Assembly (NCBI RefSeq): GCF_040546765.1
Contig: NZ_JBEPOK010000001.1
Location: 62,001 to 126,000 of the forward strand
DNA: 64,000 nt
Direction: 5' to 3'
Source of the DNA: Arthrobacter sp. OAP107
Lineage (GTDB): Bacteria > Actinomycetota > Actinomycetes > Actinomycetales > Micrococcaceae
In this document: positions 36,662-45,300 of the stretch, one piece after another
Position numbering within the stretch: position 1 is the first letter of the stretch
How the letters are laid out: the number at the start of each line of letters is the position of its first letter
Position numbers and translations under genes: made by a program
The notes under the pieces: model-generated
Told to the model about the DNA's origin: nothing
What the model saw: only the letters and a program-made list of their open reading frames with translations
Databases searched by the model: none

Positions 36662-37894
36662 ATGCCGCTGTCATCACCCCGAATATCCCTCGACCCCGCT
36701 GCCCCGGTCTCCGAGGGGCTGGTAAGGCCGGTCATGGCCGGCATCGTGACGGCGCTGGTAGGTTTCACGTCGACCTTCGCCGTAGTCCTTTCCGGCCTCC
36801 GTGCCGTGGGGGCGAACCCGCAGCAGGCGTCGAGCGGTCTCCTGGCCCTTTGCCTGGTGGTGGGAATCGGCGTCGTAGTCCTTGCCTGGCGGACCCGGCT
36901 GCCGGTGACCCTCGCCTGGTCAACGCCGGGCGCCGCCCTGCTGGCGGTCGCGGGAGTGCCCGACGGCGGGTGGCCGGCGGCCGTCGGCGCCTTCCTGGTG
37001 ACCGGGGTTCTGATCGCTGTGACGGGGCTGGTCCGCCCGCTGGGCAGGCTCATCAGCAGCATTCCCAGGGCGCTGGCGCAGGCCATGCTGGCGGGGGTTT
37101 TGCTGCAGTTGTGCCTTGCCCCGGTGAAGGCGCTGCAGACTGCCCCGCTGCTGGTGGTTCCGGTCCTGCTCTGCTGGCTGGTGCTGTCACGGTTCGCGCC
37201 CCGCTGGTCAGTTCCCGGCGCGCTGGCAGTGGCGCTCGCCGGCATCGCAATACAGCTGGTTGTTGAAGGACGGGCAGTGCCCGCGGAGGGCCTGCTGCCG
37301 GCGATGGAGTGGACCACGCCTGCCTGGTCGCTGGGCGCCGTGGCGGGGATCGCGCTGCCGCTGTACATCGTCACCATGGCATCCCAAAACGTTCCCGGCG
37401 TGGCGGTGCTGGGGTCGTTCGGTTACCGGGCTCCCTGGCGGGCATCCATGCTGGTCACCGGGGCCGGTACGCTGCTGGCAGCTCCGTTCGGCGGACATGC
37501 CATCAACCTTGCCGCGCTCAGCGCAGCTTTGGCCGCAGGGGAGGAAGCAGGCGCAGAGCGCGGCCGGCGCTGGGTGGCCGGCTTCGTATCGGGGTTGGCC
37601 TACCTAATCCTGGGTGCCTTCTCCGCGGGGCTCGCCGCGCTGGTGGCCGCGGCTCCGCCGGGGGTCCTGGAGGCAGTCGCCGGACTCGCCCTGCTGGGCA
37701 CGCTCGCCGGGTCTGCCGCCTCGGCGCTGGCAGAGCCGGGCGAGCGGACGGGCGCCGTAGTGACCTTCCTGGTGGCCGCATCAGGGCTGAGTTTCCTGGG
37801 CATCGGGGCGGCGTTCTGGGCCCTGCTGGCAGGCCTGCTGGTCCGGGAAGCCCTCAAGGTCCGGAACAGGCCGCAGGGCAACACCGCGGGTTAG
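36662..37894 (+). CDS. benE: BenE family benzoate/H+ symporter-like transporter
   Basis: A 410-residue membrane protein with about 12 hydrophobic segments. The BenE pattern is clear: VMAGIVTALVGFTSTFAVVL at the N-terminus, AWSTPGAALLA, and SQNVPGVAVLGSFGY in the middle. Family members import benzoate or related aromatics with protons. No benzoate-degradation genes are nearby, so the substrate is open. ATG 36662 is supported by the conserved N-terminus. The stop overlaps that of pheA, transcribed towards it. Confidence 0.88.
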   Translation: MPLSSPRISLDPAAPVSEGLVRPVMAGIVTALVGFTSTFAVVLSGLRAVGANPQQASSGLLALCLVVGIGVVVLAWRTRLPVTLAWSTPGAALLAVAGVPDGGWPAAVGAFLVTGVLIAVTGLVRPLGRLISSIPRALAQAMLAGVLLQLCLAPVKALQTAPLLVVPVLLCWLVLSRFAPRWSVPGALAVALAGIAIQLVVEGRAVPAEGLLPAMEWTTPAWSLGAVAGIALPLYIVTMASQNVPGVAVLGSFGYRAPWRASMLVTGAGTLLAAPFGGHAINLAALSAALAAGEEAGAERGRRWVAGFVSGLAYLILGAFSAGLAALVAAAPPGVLEAVAGLALLGTLAGSAASALAEPGERTGAVVTFLVAASGLSFLGIGAAFWALLAGLLVREALKVRNRPQGNTAG

Positions 37895-38748
37895 CTGCCG
37901 GCCGCACGCTGTGTTCTGTGTTCGGCGGCCGGGTAGACGCCAAGGATCCACACCTCAGTGGTGAAGAAGTCCAGTTCCTCCAGGGCCAGCTTCAGCGGCA
38001 GGTCCTCGGGGTGCCCCTCGACATCCACCATGAACATGGTGGCGGCAAACTCGTTGCCCACCATGTAGCTTTCCAGCCGGGTCATGTTCACGCCGTTCGT
38101 GGCGAAGCCGCCCAAGGCCTTGTAGAGGGCGGAAGGGACGTTCCGCACACGGAACACGAAGCTGGTGACGGCCGGACCGGGCAGTGCCTCCCGGGCTGGA
38201 AGTCCGGTTTCCCTGGCCAGGACCACAAAGCGGGTGGTGTTGGAGGGATCGTCCTCGACCGCTGATGCCAGGACCTCCAGCCCGTAGAGCTCGGCGGCCA
38301 GCGGCGGCGCAAGGGACAGCTTGGTGGGGTCGTTCCAGTCGCGCACCTCGCGGGCGGACCCCGCGGTATCACCGGCGATCACGGGTTTGAGGCCGGCCTC
38401 GCGGATCAGCTTCCGGCACTGGCCCAGGGCATGAATGTGGCTGTGGACCTCAGTGGCACCCTCGATGGTGCTGCCCGGAATGCCGAGCAGGTCGAAGTGG
38501 ATGGGCAGGAAGAACTCCCCCACGATCTGCAGGCCCGAGTGCGGCAGCAACAGATGGATGTCCGCCACCCTGCCGGCGATGGAGTTCTCGATCGGGATCA
38601 TCGCCAGATCGGTCTGACCGCTTGACACTAACTCGAAGGCGTCCTCGAAGCTGGCGCAGGGAACGCTTTCCAGATGGGGGAACATCTGCTTGCAGGCAAT
38701 ATCTGAGTTGGCGCCGGGCTCACCCTGGAACGCAATTTTCTGGGCCAT
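37891..38748 (-). CDS. pheA: Prephenate dehydratase
   Basis: A 285-residue monofunctional PheA. It starts with the family sequence KIAFQGEPGANSD, has the PIENSIAGRV motif and a later ...TSFVFRVRN, and ends with an ACT-type regulatory domain (about 190-270). It converts prephenate to phenylpyruvate for phenylalanine synthesis, with phenylalanine feedback. GTG 38820, overlapping the cupin gene stop, would extend it by 24 residues; 38748 is preferred by family length. Confidence 0.93.
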   Translation of the reverse strand: MAQKIAFQGEPGANSDIACKQMFPHLESVPCASFEDAFELVSSGQTDLAMIPIENSIAGRVADIHLLLPHSGLQIVGEFFLPIHFDLLGIPGSTIEGATEVHSHIHALGQCRKLIREAGLKPVIAGDTAGSAREVRDWNDPTKLSLAPPLAAELYGLEVLASAVEDDPSNTTRFVVLARETGLPAREALPGPAVTSFVFRVRNVPSALYKALGGFATNGVNMTRLESYMVGNEFAATMFMVDVEGHPEDLPLKLALEELDFFTTEVWILGVYPAAEHRTQRAAGS

Positions 38749-38816
38749 GTTCCGTATGATGTCACGCCCGGCGCCAGCCAACCCAAACGCGGGTTGGCGC
38801 GGCACCGGCGTGCTGC

Positions 38817-39179
38817 TCACCTCTTCGCGTAGTCCGAGAACCCTTGCCAGTCGATTACGACGCAGGGTTCATCGCCAACGGTCCAGGCATCATGTCCGGG
38901 CGCCATGATGGCGAAATCGCCGGGCCCGTACTCCATCTCCTCGCCGTCGTCCATGACAACTTTCATCCGCCCCGAGATGAAGTAACCCATGTGGGACGCT
39001 TGGCAACTGTCCGTCTTGGCGATCGGTTTTACGTGCTCAGACCACCGCCATCCCGGCTCGAACGTGGCCCGGCCGACTCCGCCGCCCTCCATGTGGACCA
39101 GCTGGAGCTGGCCCTTGCCGTCCTCAAACGGCCGGGTCTCCTCGGGGGAGTCGAAACTCTTGCGGATTAGACTTGCCAC
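38817..39179 (-). CDS. Small cupin-domain protein
   Basis: A 120-residue single cupin. GTG 39179 is chosen because AGGAGG lies just upstream. The barrel motifs are GWRWSEHVKPI and YFISGRMKVVMDDGEEMEYGPGDFAIMAPGHDAW; the first metal-ligand motif keeps one histidine. The function is unknown, possibly metal-dependent or ligand binding. Its stop region overlaps a possible early pheA start, and a strong promoter lies at 39256-39284. Confidence 0.85.
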   Translation of the reverse strand: MASLIRKSFDSPEETRPFEDGKGQLQLVHMEGGGVGRATFEPGWRWSEHVKPIAKTDSCQASHMGYFISGRMKVVMDDGEEMEYGPGDFAIMAPGHDAWTVGDEPCVVIDWQGFSDYAKR

Positions 39180-39496
39180 CGTAACCTCCTGTTGTGGGTA
39201 TTTCTGCTTCCGGGATAAAGGCTTGGAACGCAGATGTTGCTGCCTGATACGCCACGTTGTAGGCCCGCCCGGCCGGCATGTCAAGGACTCAACGAATCGG
39301 CCTGCCTGCGTGGCAAACCGGTCTAGGTGCGGGCGAGCCGCGCGATGTCCCCCTGAATTCACTGACCATGGATCCGGTGACCGTGGCCTTTTCTGGCTGA
39401 CCGCCGGCAGGTAGCTGTCCGTCGTCAGCGAGTGATCTTTTCCATGGAATACAGGTTAGAAAAACCGTTGCTTTCCAGCCGCAGCCCGCAAGCAGC
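39180..39496. other. Intergenic region with a cupin-pheA promoter
   Basis: The minus strand carries TTGACA (39284-39279), a 17-bp spacer and TACAAC (39261-39256), giving a leader of about 70 nt to the cupin start. I see no other gene, tRNA or repeat in this 317-bp stretch. Confidence 0.7.
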
Positions 39497-39730
39497 TTAA
39501 AGCCGCTCCGGGGCTTGAGCGCCCTGGTCCAGCAACCGGCGCAGGCTCCGCAGGGCGGCCAGTGCCCGGCGGCTGACCAGGGCGGGGGAAATGTCGAACT
39601 GCGTGGCCACCTCGGCGACTGTGAGCCGGCCGTAATGCAGGGCCAGCAGGACGTCGCGCTGCTCCATTTCGAGCATCATGAGGGCCTCGCTGACGCGGGA
39701 GCCCGCCGGCTCGCTCTGGGCATTGACCAT
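39497..39730 (-). CDS. Solitary sigma-70 region 4-like HTH protein
   Basis: A 77-residue protein. Residues 16-66 match sigma region 4: LEMEQRDVLLALHYGRL, then the HTH TVAEVATQFDISPALVSRR and ALAALRSLRRLL. There is no region 2, so it cannot act as a complete sigma factor; it may be a DNA-binding or sigma-modifying factor. ATG 39730 has no good ribosome-binding site, so the exact start is uncertain. It lies between the FadR-type regulator and the cupin gene on the same strand. Confidence 0.65.
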   Translation of the reverse strand: MVNAQSEPAGSRVSEALMMLEMEQRDVLLALHYGRLTVAEVATQFDISPALVSRRALAALRSLRRLLDQGAQAPERL

Positions 39731-39812
39731 GGACACAGGCTGACTCGGCGCCCTTCGAGATTCCTGACGGCGGCACCCCCAAACAGGGCGGCCCCGGCCG
39801 CGGCCCGACCCC

Positions 39813-40556
39813 CTACTGGGCGGCGTCGAACCCCGCGAGCAGCCGGCGCGTGGCAGTCTGCATGTGGGAACGCATGGTCGCGGTGACCGCGGCGGCATCG
39901 TGGGCCTCCAGCGCGGTGAAAATTGCGCGGTGCTCCTTCAGCGCCGCGGCCGCATGGCCTTCGTCGGTCAGGGCCCGGTCCACCCAGATGCGAAGCAGCG
40001 AGCGGATGCTTTGCAGCAGCTCCCGGAGTACCTGGTTGCCCGAACTGACAGCGATCTCACGGTGGAACGCTGCGTCCGCCTCGACGAACGCGGCCAGGTC
40101 CTCGAGGTTGTCCTCCATGGCCTGCAGGTTCTCGCGCATGCGGCCCAGTGCAGCGTCGTCGATGCGTTCAGCGGCCAGCTGCGCGGCCTGCACCTCGAGC
40201 CCGCTTCTGAGCTCCACCAGCTCGCGGGTGCGGGGGGCGCCCAGCATCAGGCCCCAGCTCAGGGTCCGCGGCAGCAGTTCCGAGACGCCGTCCCGAAGAT
40301 AGGTGCCGGAGCCCGGGCGCACGATCACAATGCCCAGGATCTCCAGGGCCGCCAGCGCTTCGCGGACCGCCGACCGGCCAACGCCGAGGGATGCCGCAAG
40401 CGTGCGTTCGGCAGGAAGCCTGGTGCCGGCTGCGATGTCTCCGCTGGTGAAGTAGGCCAGCAGGCGCTCCGCAACCTCTGAAACCACCGATCCCTGTTCC
40501 ATGGGGCCAAGGGCGGCGCTGATCCTGGCAGTAGCGGCTGCGGAGTTTTCGGGCAT
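39813..40556 (-). CDS. FadR-type GntR regulator of the apionate cluster
   Basis: A 247-residue regulator. The N-terminal winged helix contains LPAERTLAASLGVGRSAVREALAAL and VRPGSGTYL, and the C-terminal FCD domain is all-helical, with DAAFHREIAVSSGN typical of its metal/ligand pocket. It is divergent from the transporter-kinase operon. Two copies of CAACCGG(C/T)TGACCAATT lie between them. It probably represses the operon until a pathway sugar acid binds. Confidence 0.9.
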   Translation of the reverse strand: MPENSAAATARISAALGPMEQGSVVSEVAERLLAYFTSGDIAAGTRLPAERTLAASLGVGRSAVREALAALEILGIVIVRPGSGTYLRDGVSELLPRTLSWGLMLGAPRTRELVELRSGLEVQAAQLAAERIDDAALGRMRENLQAMEDNLEDLAAFVEADAAFHREIAVSSGNQVLRELLQSIRSLLRIWVDRALTDEGHAAAALKEHRAIFTALEAHDAAAVTATMRSHMQTATRRLLAGFDAAQ

Positions 40557-40569
40557 CTTCAAAGGGTAG

Positions 40570-40659
40570 CAACCGGCTGACCAATTCCCGGCGGACAACG
40601 GCGGTCAGGCAAGGAAATCCGTCAACCGGTTGACCAATTTGCCCCTCTCGCCTTATGGT
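40570..40659. promoter_or_regulatory. GntR operators and promoter of the apionate operon
   Basis: CAACCGGCTGACCAATT (40570-40586) and CAACCGGTTGACCAATT (40623-40639) are direct repeats 53 bp apart; the second contains the perfect palindrome GTCAACCGGTTGAC (40621-40634). A promoter TTGACC (40630-40635), N18, TATGGT (40654-40659) overlaps the second site, as expected for repression. Confidence 0.7.
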
Positions 40660-40772
40660 TGATCTCACAACGCGTAGCCAATGCCGGTCTCCTTCCGGCG
40701 GACGGCATTGAGAGAAACCCCCAAGCATCCAGAGCAGGACGCGGCCGGGGCTACCAACATCTAGGAGTCAAT

Positions 40773-42137
40773 GTGGACACCACACAATCGGTGGTCGAAA
40801 GATCTGCAATCAGGAAAGTGGCGATCCGGCTGGTGCCGTTCGTCGCTTTGATGTTCTTCATCAACTACCTGGACCGCACGGCCATCTCCTTCGCCGGTCC
40901 CAACGGCATGAACACGGACCTGGCCCTCGGTGCGGCGCAGTTCGGCTTCGCCTCCGGCGTCTTCTTCATCGGCTACATCCTGCTCGAGGTTCCCAGCAAC
41001 CTGGCCCTGCACAAGTTCGGCGCCCGGCGCTGGCTGGCCCGCATTATGGTCAGCTGGGGCATCGTCTCGCTTCTGTTCACCTGGGTTGGCAACGTTGAGC
41101 AGCTCTACATCCTGCGCTTCATCCTCGGTGTAGCCGAGGCCGGTTTCTTCCCGGGCGCCATCCTCTTTCTGAGCCTCTGGGTTCCGGCCCGGCACCGCAG
41201 CAAGATCCTCGCGCTCTTCTACCTGGCCCAGCCGCTGACCACCGTCATCGGTGCCCCGCTGGCGGGCCTCCTCATCCAGCAGCACGGCCTCTTCGGCCTC
41301 GCCGGCTGGCGCGTCATGTTCTTCGGCGTTGCGGTCCCCGCGATCATCATCGGTGTCATCGCCTGGTTCTACCTGGCAGACAACCCGGCAAAGGCGAAGT
41401 GGCTCACCGCTGAAGAGAAGACCTGGCTGACGGGTGCCCTGGAGAAGGAAAAGAACGAGACCGTCGCCAGCAACAAGCACGTCAGCGTCCGCACCGTCTT
41501 CGGCAACGGCCGCGTCTGGGTCCTGTCCGCGATCTACTTCGGTTTCATCTACGGCCTCTACGCCCTCGGATTCTTCCTGCCCACCATCATCTCCGGCTTC
41601 GAAGGCCTCTACGGCGCCAAGTTCGATGTCTTCCAGAAGGGGCTCATCACCGCGATCCCGTACCTGCCGGCAGCCTTCGCCCTGTACTTCTGGTCCAAGG
41701 ACGCCACCAGGCGGGGCGTCAAGACCTGGCACATCGCAGTTCCTGCCCTGGTGGGCGGCCTAAGCATCCCGCTGGCCCTGTTCGCCGGATCCCCGGCAGC
41801 CACCATCGCCGTCATCACCATCACGGCCATGTCCATCTTCGCGGCACTGCCCAACTTCTGGACCGTTCCCACGCAGTTCCTCACAGGTGCGGCAGCCGCG
41901 GCGGGCATCGCCCTGATCAACACCATGGGCAACCTGGCAGGCTTCAGCGCCGGCTACATCACCGGCTGGCTCAAGGACTGGACCGGCAGCTACACCGTCC
42001 CGATGTTCGTCGTCGGCGGCTTCATGCTCCTGTCCTGCGTCCTGATGCTGGCGCTCAGCCGCTCCGGCAAGGCCAGCGAGGGCATTCCCGCCGAGGCGCT
42101 GGACCCCACGGGCGCCGGACACCACTCCGAGCCCTGA
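40773..42137 (+). CDS. MFS transporter, anion:cation symporter family
   Basis: A 454-residue, 12-helix MFS permease of the ACS type (galactonate, glucarate, tartrate carriers). Marks include FINYLDRTAISFAGPNGMNTDL, the SYNLEVPSN-like stretch LLEVPSNLALHKFGARRWLARIM and GFFLPTIISGF. It imports sugar acids with protons. GTG 40773 is the start, preceded by TAGGAG; the ATG at 40771 is in another frame. As the first gene of the cluster it probably brings in D-apionate or a similar branched acid. A large inverted repeat follows before the kinase gene. Confidence 0.88.
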   Translation: MDTTQSVVERSAIRKVAIRLVPFVALMFFINYLDRTAISFAGPNGMNTDLALGAAQFGFASGVFFIGYILLEVPSNLALHKFGARRWLARIMVSWGIVSLLFTWVGNVEQLYILRFILGVAEAGFFPGAILFLSLWVPARHRSKILALFYLAQPLTTVIGAPLAGLLIQQHGLFGLAGWRVMFFGVAVPAIIIGVIAWFYLADNPAKAKWLTAEEKTWLTGALEKEKNETVASNKHVSVRTVFGNGRVWVLSAIYFGFIYGLYALGFFLPTIISGFEGLYGAKFDVFQKGLITAIPYLPAAFALYFWSKDATRRGVKTWHIAVPALVGGLSIPLALFAGSPAATIAVITITAMSIFAALPNFWTVPTQFLTGAAAAAGIALINTMGNLAGFSAGYITGWLKDWTGSYTVPMFVVGGFMLLSCVLMLALSRSGKASEGIPAEALDPTGAGHHSEP

Positions 42138-42148
42138 GTGCCGGCTCG

Positions 42149-42214
42149 CCCAACTAACTCGCAGTTGTTGTCGTTTTGGACGGCCATAACGACAACAACT
42201 GCCAGTCAGTTGGG
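42149..42214. repeat. 27-bp inverted repeat between transporter and kinase genes
   Basis: The arm at 42149-42175 pairs with 42188-42214 with two mismatches around a 12-bp centre; the core is GCAGTTGTTGTCGTT / AACGACAACAACTGC. It could be a dispersed palindromic element, an mRNA-processing hairpin or a partial terminator inside the operon. Confidence 0.92.
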
Positions 42215-42270
42215 TCACCACCCCGACCGCAGCGTCCCACGATTTCCACTGATAGTCCCAGGAGTTCCCC

Positions 42271-44022
42271 ATGACCCGCCTGTTCAATGAACCCGCAGCG
42301 TTTGCTGATGAGATGATCGAGGGCTTTGTTGCCTCGCACGGCCGGTGGGTGCGGCGCGTTTCCGGCGGCGTGGCCCGCAGCACGAGGAGCACACCGGGCA
42401 CTGTGGCACTGGTGATCGGCGGCGGCTCCGGCCACTATCCGGCGTTCGCCGGCCTGGTGGGCCAGGGCCTGGCCCACGGCGCCGCGATGGGCAACCTATT
42501 CGCGTCCCCTTCCGCGCAGCAGGTCTACAGCGTGGCCAAGGCGGCCAACAACGGCGCCGGTGTCCTGCTGGGCTACGGCAACTATGCCGGCGACGTCCTG
42601 CACTTCAGCCAGGCGCAAGAACGCCTCCGCCGCGAGGGCATCGACTGCCGCAGCATCGCCGTCACCGACGACGTCTCCTCCGCTCCGCCCGCAGAACGGC
42701 AGAAGCGGCGCGGCATCGCAGGTGACCTGACCGTCTTCAAGGTCGCGGCCGCCGCTGCCGAGGCCGGCTACAGCATGGACGCCACGGTCGAAATCGCCGA
42801 ACGCGCCAACGGCCGCACCCGGTCCTTCGGCGTCGCGTTCACCGGCTGCACCCTTCCGGGTGCCGAGACCCCGCTGTTCACCGTCCCCGAGGGCCGGATG
42901 GCCGTAGGCATGGGCATCCATGGCGAGTCCGGTATCGGTGAAACAGATATTCCGACGGCGGATGAGCTCGCCGGACTGCTCGTGGGCAAGCTGCTCACCG
43001 AAATTCCGGAGGGCCTTCAGGCCCGGGGGGCGCAGGTGGTCCCGATCCTCAACGGCCTGGGCAGCGTCAAGTACGAGGAACTGTTCGTGGTCTACCGCCG
43101 CGTCGCCCAGCTCCTGGCCGAGGCCGGCCTGGAAGCCGTTGACCCGCAGGTCGGCGAGCTGGTCACCAGCTTCGACATGGCCGGCACCTCGCTGACCCTG
43201 TTCTGGCTGGACGAGGAGCTCGAAACCCTCTGGAACGCACCATGCGATGCTCCAGCCTTCCGCCGCGGCACGGTCACCGCCGCAGCCCTGGAAGCCGACG
43301 ACGTCGATCTCGCCGAGGCCGAGGCGTCCATCCCTGAAGCCACGGACGAGTCGCGTGCCGCCGCGGTCCATGTCCTGGCCGCCCTCGGCGCCGCCAAGGA
43401 CGTCATCGACGCGAACGTCGAGGAACTGGGCCGCATCGATGCGATCGCCGGCGACGGTGACCACGGCATCGGCATGGAGCGCGGTGTCCGGGCAGCGGTC
43501 GAGGCCGCAACTGACGCCGTCGAACGCGGTGCCGGCGCGGCGACCACCCTGCACCTGGCCGCCGACGCCTGGGCCGACCGTGCCGGCGGCACCTCCGGTG
43601 CGCTCTGGGGCATGGCGCTGCGGGCGGTCGGGGACGCGTTGGGGGACAGCACCACGCCCGACGCCGGCGCTGTCGCCGCCGGAGTGGCGGAGGCCGCCGC
43701 CTCGATCATGGGCTTTGGCAAGGCCAAGGTGGGCGACAAGACCCTCGTGGACGTGCTGGTTCCGTTCCGCGACGCCCTGTCCGCAGCCGCCGGCTCCGGG
43801 CAGTCCCTCACCGACGCCTGGGGTGCGGCAGCCGCGGTGGCCCAGCAGGCCGCGGAGGAAACCGCCAACCTGCTGCCCCTCATGGGCAGGGCACGCCCGC
43901 ACGCCGAGAAGAGCCTGGGCACCCCGGACGCCGGCGCCGTATCCATGGCGCTGATCGTCCGCGCCATCCACAACACCTTCGCCGAGGCGAAAGCTGCAGC
44001 AACCACTAAGGAGAACGCATGA
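42271..44022 (+). CDS. lerK: DAK-type kinase, probable L-erythrulose kinase LerK
   Basis: A 583-residue fused DhaK-DhaL kinase. The DhaK half (1 to about 335) carries the covalent substrate histidine H217 in GIHGESG. The DhaL half (about 365-580) has the ATP/Mg site GDGDHG (D395, D397). Such enzymes phosphorylate dihydroxyacetone or tetruloses. The neighbours (DerI, LerI, OiaC, ApnO homologues) point to L-erythrulose. CCAGGAG precedes ATG 42271, and the stop overlaps the next start (ATGA). Dihydroxyacetone kinase is the alternative. Confidence 0.85.
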   Translation: MTRLFNEPAAFADEMIEGFVASHGRWVRRVSGGVARSTRSTPGTVALVIGGGSGHYPAFAGLVGQGLAHGAAMGNLFASPSAQQVYSVAKAANNGAGVLLGYGNYAGDVLHFSQAQERLRREGIDCRSIAVTDDVSSAPPAERQKRRGIAGDLTVFKVAAAAAEAGYSMDATVEIAERANGRTRSFGVAFTGCTLPGAETPLFTVPEGRMAVGMGIHGESGIGETDIPTADELAGLLVGKLLTEIPEGLQARGAQVVPILNGLGSVKYEELFVVYRRVAQLLAEAGLEAVDPQVGELVTSFDMAGTSLTLFWLDEELETLWNAPCDAPAFRRGTVTAAALEADDVDLAEAEASIPEATDESRAAAVHVLAALGAAKDVIDANVEELGRIDAIAGDGDHGIGMERGVRAAVEAATDAVERGAGAATTLHLAADAWADRAGGTSGALWGMALRAVGDALGDSTTPDAGAVAAGVAEAAASIMGFGKAKVGDKTLVDVLVPFRDALSAAAGSGQSLTDAWGAAAAVAQQAAEETANLLPLMGRARPHAEKSLGTPDAGAVSMALIVRAIHNTFAEAKAAATTKENA

Positions 44023-44489
44023 GCGCCAAACTGCGCCTGGTCGTCGGTTCCGACGACGCCGGATTCGAGTACAAGGAAGCCCTGAAGGCGGACCTGGAAG
44101 CCAGTGAACTGGTCGAGTCCGTGACCGACGTCGGAGTGGACGCCACCAGCCACACCCCGTACCCGTCCGTGGCCATCGCCGCCGCCGAACTCATCGCCGC
44201 CGGCAAGGCCGACCGTGCCCTGCTGGTCTGCGGCACGGGCCTGGGCGTGGCAATCGCCGCGAACAAGGTCCCCGGTATCCGGGCGGTCACCGCGCACGAC
44301 AGCTTCTCCGTTGAGCGCTCCATCCTGTCCAACAACGCCCAGGTCCTCACCTTCGGCCAGCGCGTCGTGGGCCTGGAACTCGCCCGCCGCCTCGCCAAGG
44401 AATGGCTCACCTACACCTTTGACGAATCCTCGGCTTCCGCCGGGAAGGTCACCCTGATTAAGGACTACGAGGGTGTCACTTCCTGCTAA
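44019..44489 (+). CDS. derI: RpiB-like isomerase, probable D-erythrulose 4-phosphate isomerase DerI
   Basis: A 156-residue RpiB/LacAB-fold isomerase with VGSDDAGFEYK at the N-terminus, catalytic CGTGLGVAIAANKVPGIRA and the NAQVLTFGQRVVG segment. In the erythrulose pathway it turns D-erythrulose 4-phosphate into D-erythrose 4-phosphate, which enters the pentose phosphate route. It overlaps lerK by four bases and the next gene by 17. A ribose-5-phosphate isomerase role is possible but less likely here. Confidence 0.85.
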   Translation: MSAKLRLVVGSDDAGFEYKEALKADLEASELVESVTDVGVDATSHTPYPSVAIAAAELIAAGKADRALLVCGTGLGVAIAANKVPGIRAVTAHDSFSVERSILSNNAQVLTFGQRVVGLELARRLAKEWLTYTFDESSASAGKVTLIKDYEGVTSC

Positions 44490-45300
44490 CCCCGCCGCCG
44501 CCGGCGGCACTACGCAGCCAAAGGCGATCATCGGCGTCAGCCTGAAGATGTACTTCGGCTACGAGCGGACCCTGGACTGGTGCCGGGACGTGGCGCGAAT
44601 CGCCTCCGCCCACCCGGCTGTCCGCAGCGGCGACATTGAACTGTTCGCCCTGCCGGCCCACCCGGTGCTGCCCGAGTGCGCGCGGATCCTGTCCGCCGCC
44701 AAGGCCGCCGCAGGTGCCCAGGACATCTTCTGGGAGGACGAGGGCGCCTTCACCGGCGAGGTCAGCGGCAAGATGGTGGCCGAAACCGGCGGCCGGTACG
44801 CCGAGGTGGGCCACGCCGAGCGCCGCCGCATCTTCGGTGAGGATGACGACGTGATCGGGCTGAAGACCGCTGCGGCGTACCGCAACGGCCTCACCCCGGT
44901 GCTGTGCGTGGGCGAACCCGGACACGGCACCGCGGCGGACGCCATCAAGCACTGCATCCGTGAAATCGACGGCGTCCTGAACCGTGCCGGAAGCCTGGGC
45001 ACCGCCGGGCGCACCATCGTGGCCTACGAGCCGCAGTGGGCCATCGGCGCAGCCGAACCGGCCTCGCCCGGTTTCATCAGCGAAGTCATCACCGGACTGG
45101 ACACCCACCTGCGCAGCCGCCCGGGCCAGGAAGACAGCCGGGTGATCTACGGAGGCAGCGCCGGCCCCGGCCTCATCAGCCAGCTTGGCCCCGCGGTCAG
45201 CGGACTGTTCCTGGGCCGCTTCGCCCACAAGCCGTCCGCGGTCCAGGACATCCTGGACGAGGCCGCACAGCGGCTTGGTGCGAAGGAAGTTGCAGCATGA
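44473..45300 (+). CDS. lerI: TIM-like isomerase, probable L-erythrulose 1-phosphate isomerase LerI
   Basis: A 275-residue triosephosphate isomerase homologue. The three catalytic residues are present: K25 in SLKMYF, H114 in VGHAERR and E186 in AYEPQWAIG. It lacks the GNWKMN start of glycolytic TIM. In described erythritol, threitol and apionate pathways such proteins convert L-erythrulose 1-phosphate to D-erythrulose 4-phosphate. GTG 44473 overlaps derI, and the stop overlaps the OiaC start (ATGA). Confidence 0.87.
   Translation: MSLPANPAAAGGTTQPKAIIGVSLKMYFGYERTLDWCRDVARIASAHPAVRSGDIELFALPAHPVLPECARILSAAKAAAGAQDIFWEDEGAFTGEVSGKMVAETGGRYAEVGHAERRRIFGEDDDVIGLKTAAAYRNGLTPVLCVGEPGHGTAADAIKHCIREIDGVLNRAGSLGTAGRTIVAYEPQWAIGAAEPASPGFISEVITGLDTHLRSRPGQEDSRVIYGGSAGPGLISQLGPAVSGLFLGRFAHKPSAVQDILDEAAQRLGAKEVAA

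Noticed and set aside
38749..38820. Longer pheA start (GTG 38820)
   Set aside because: The extra 24 residues are not part of the family, though coupling to the cupin stop remains possible.
40771..40773. ATG at 40771 as the MFS transporter start
   Set aside because: It is in the wrong frame; GTG 40773 with TAGGAG upstream fits the conserved protein.
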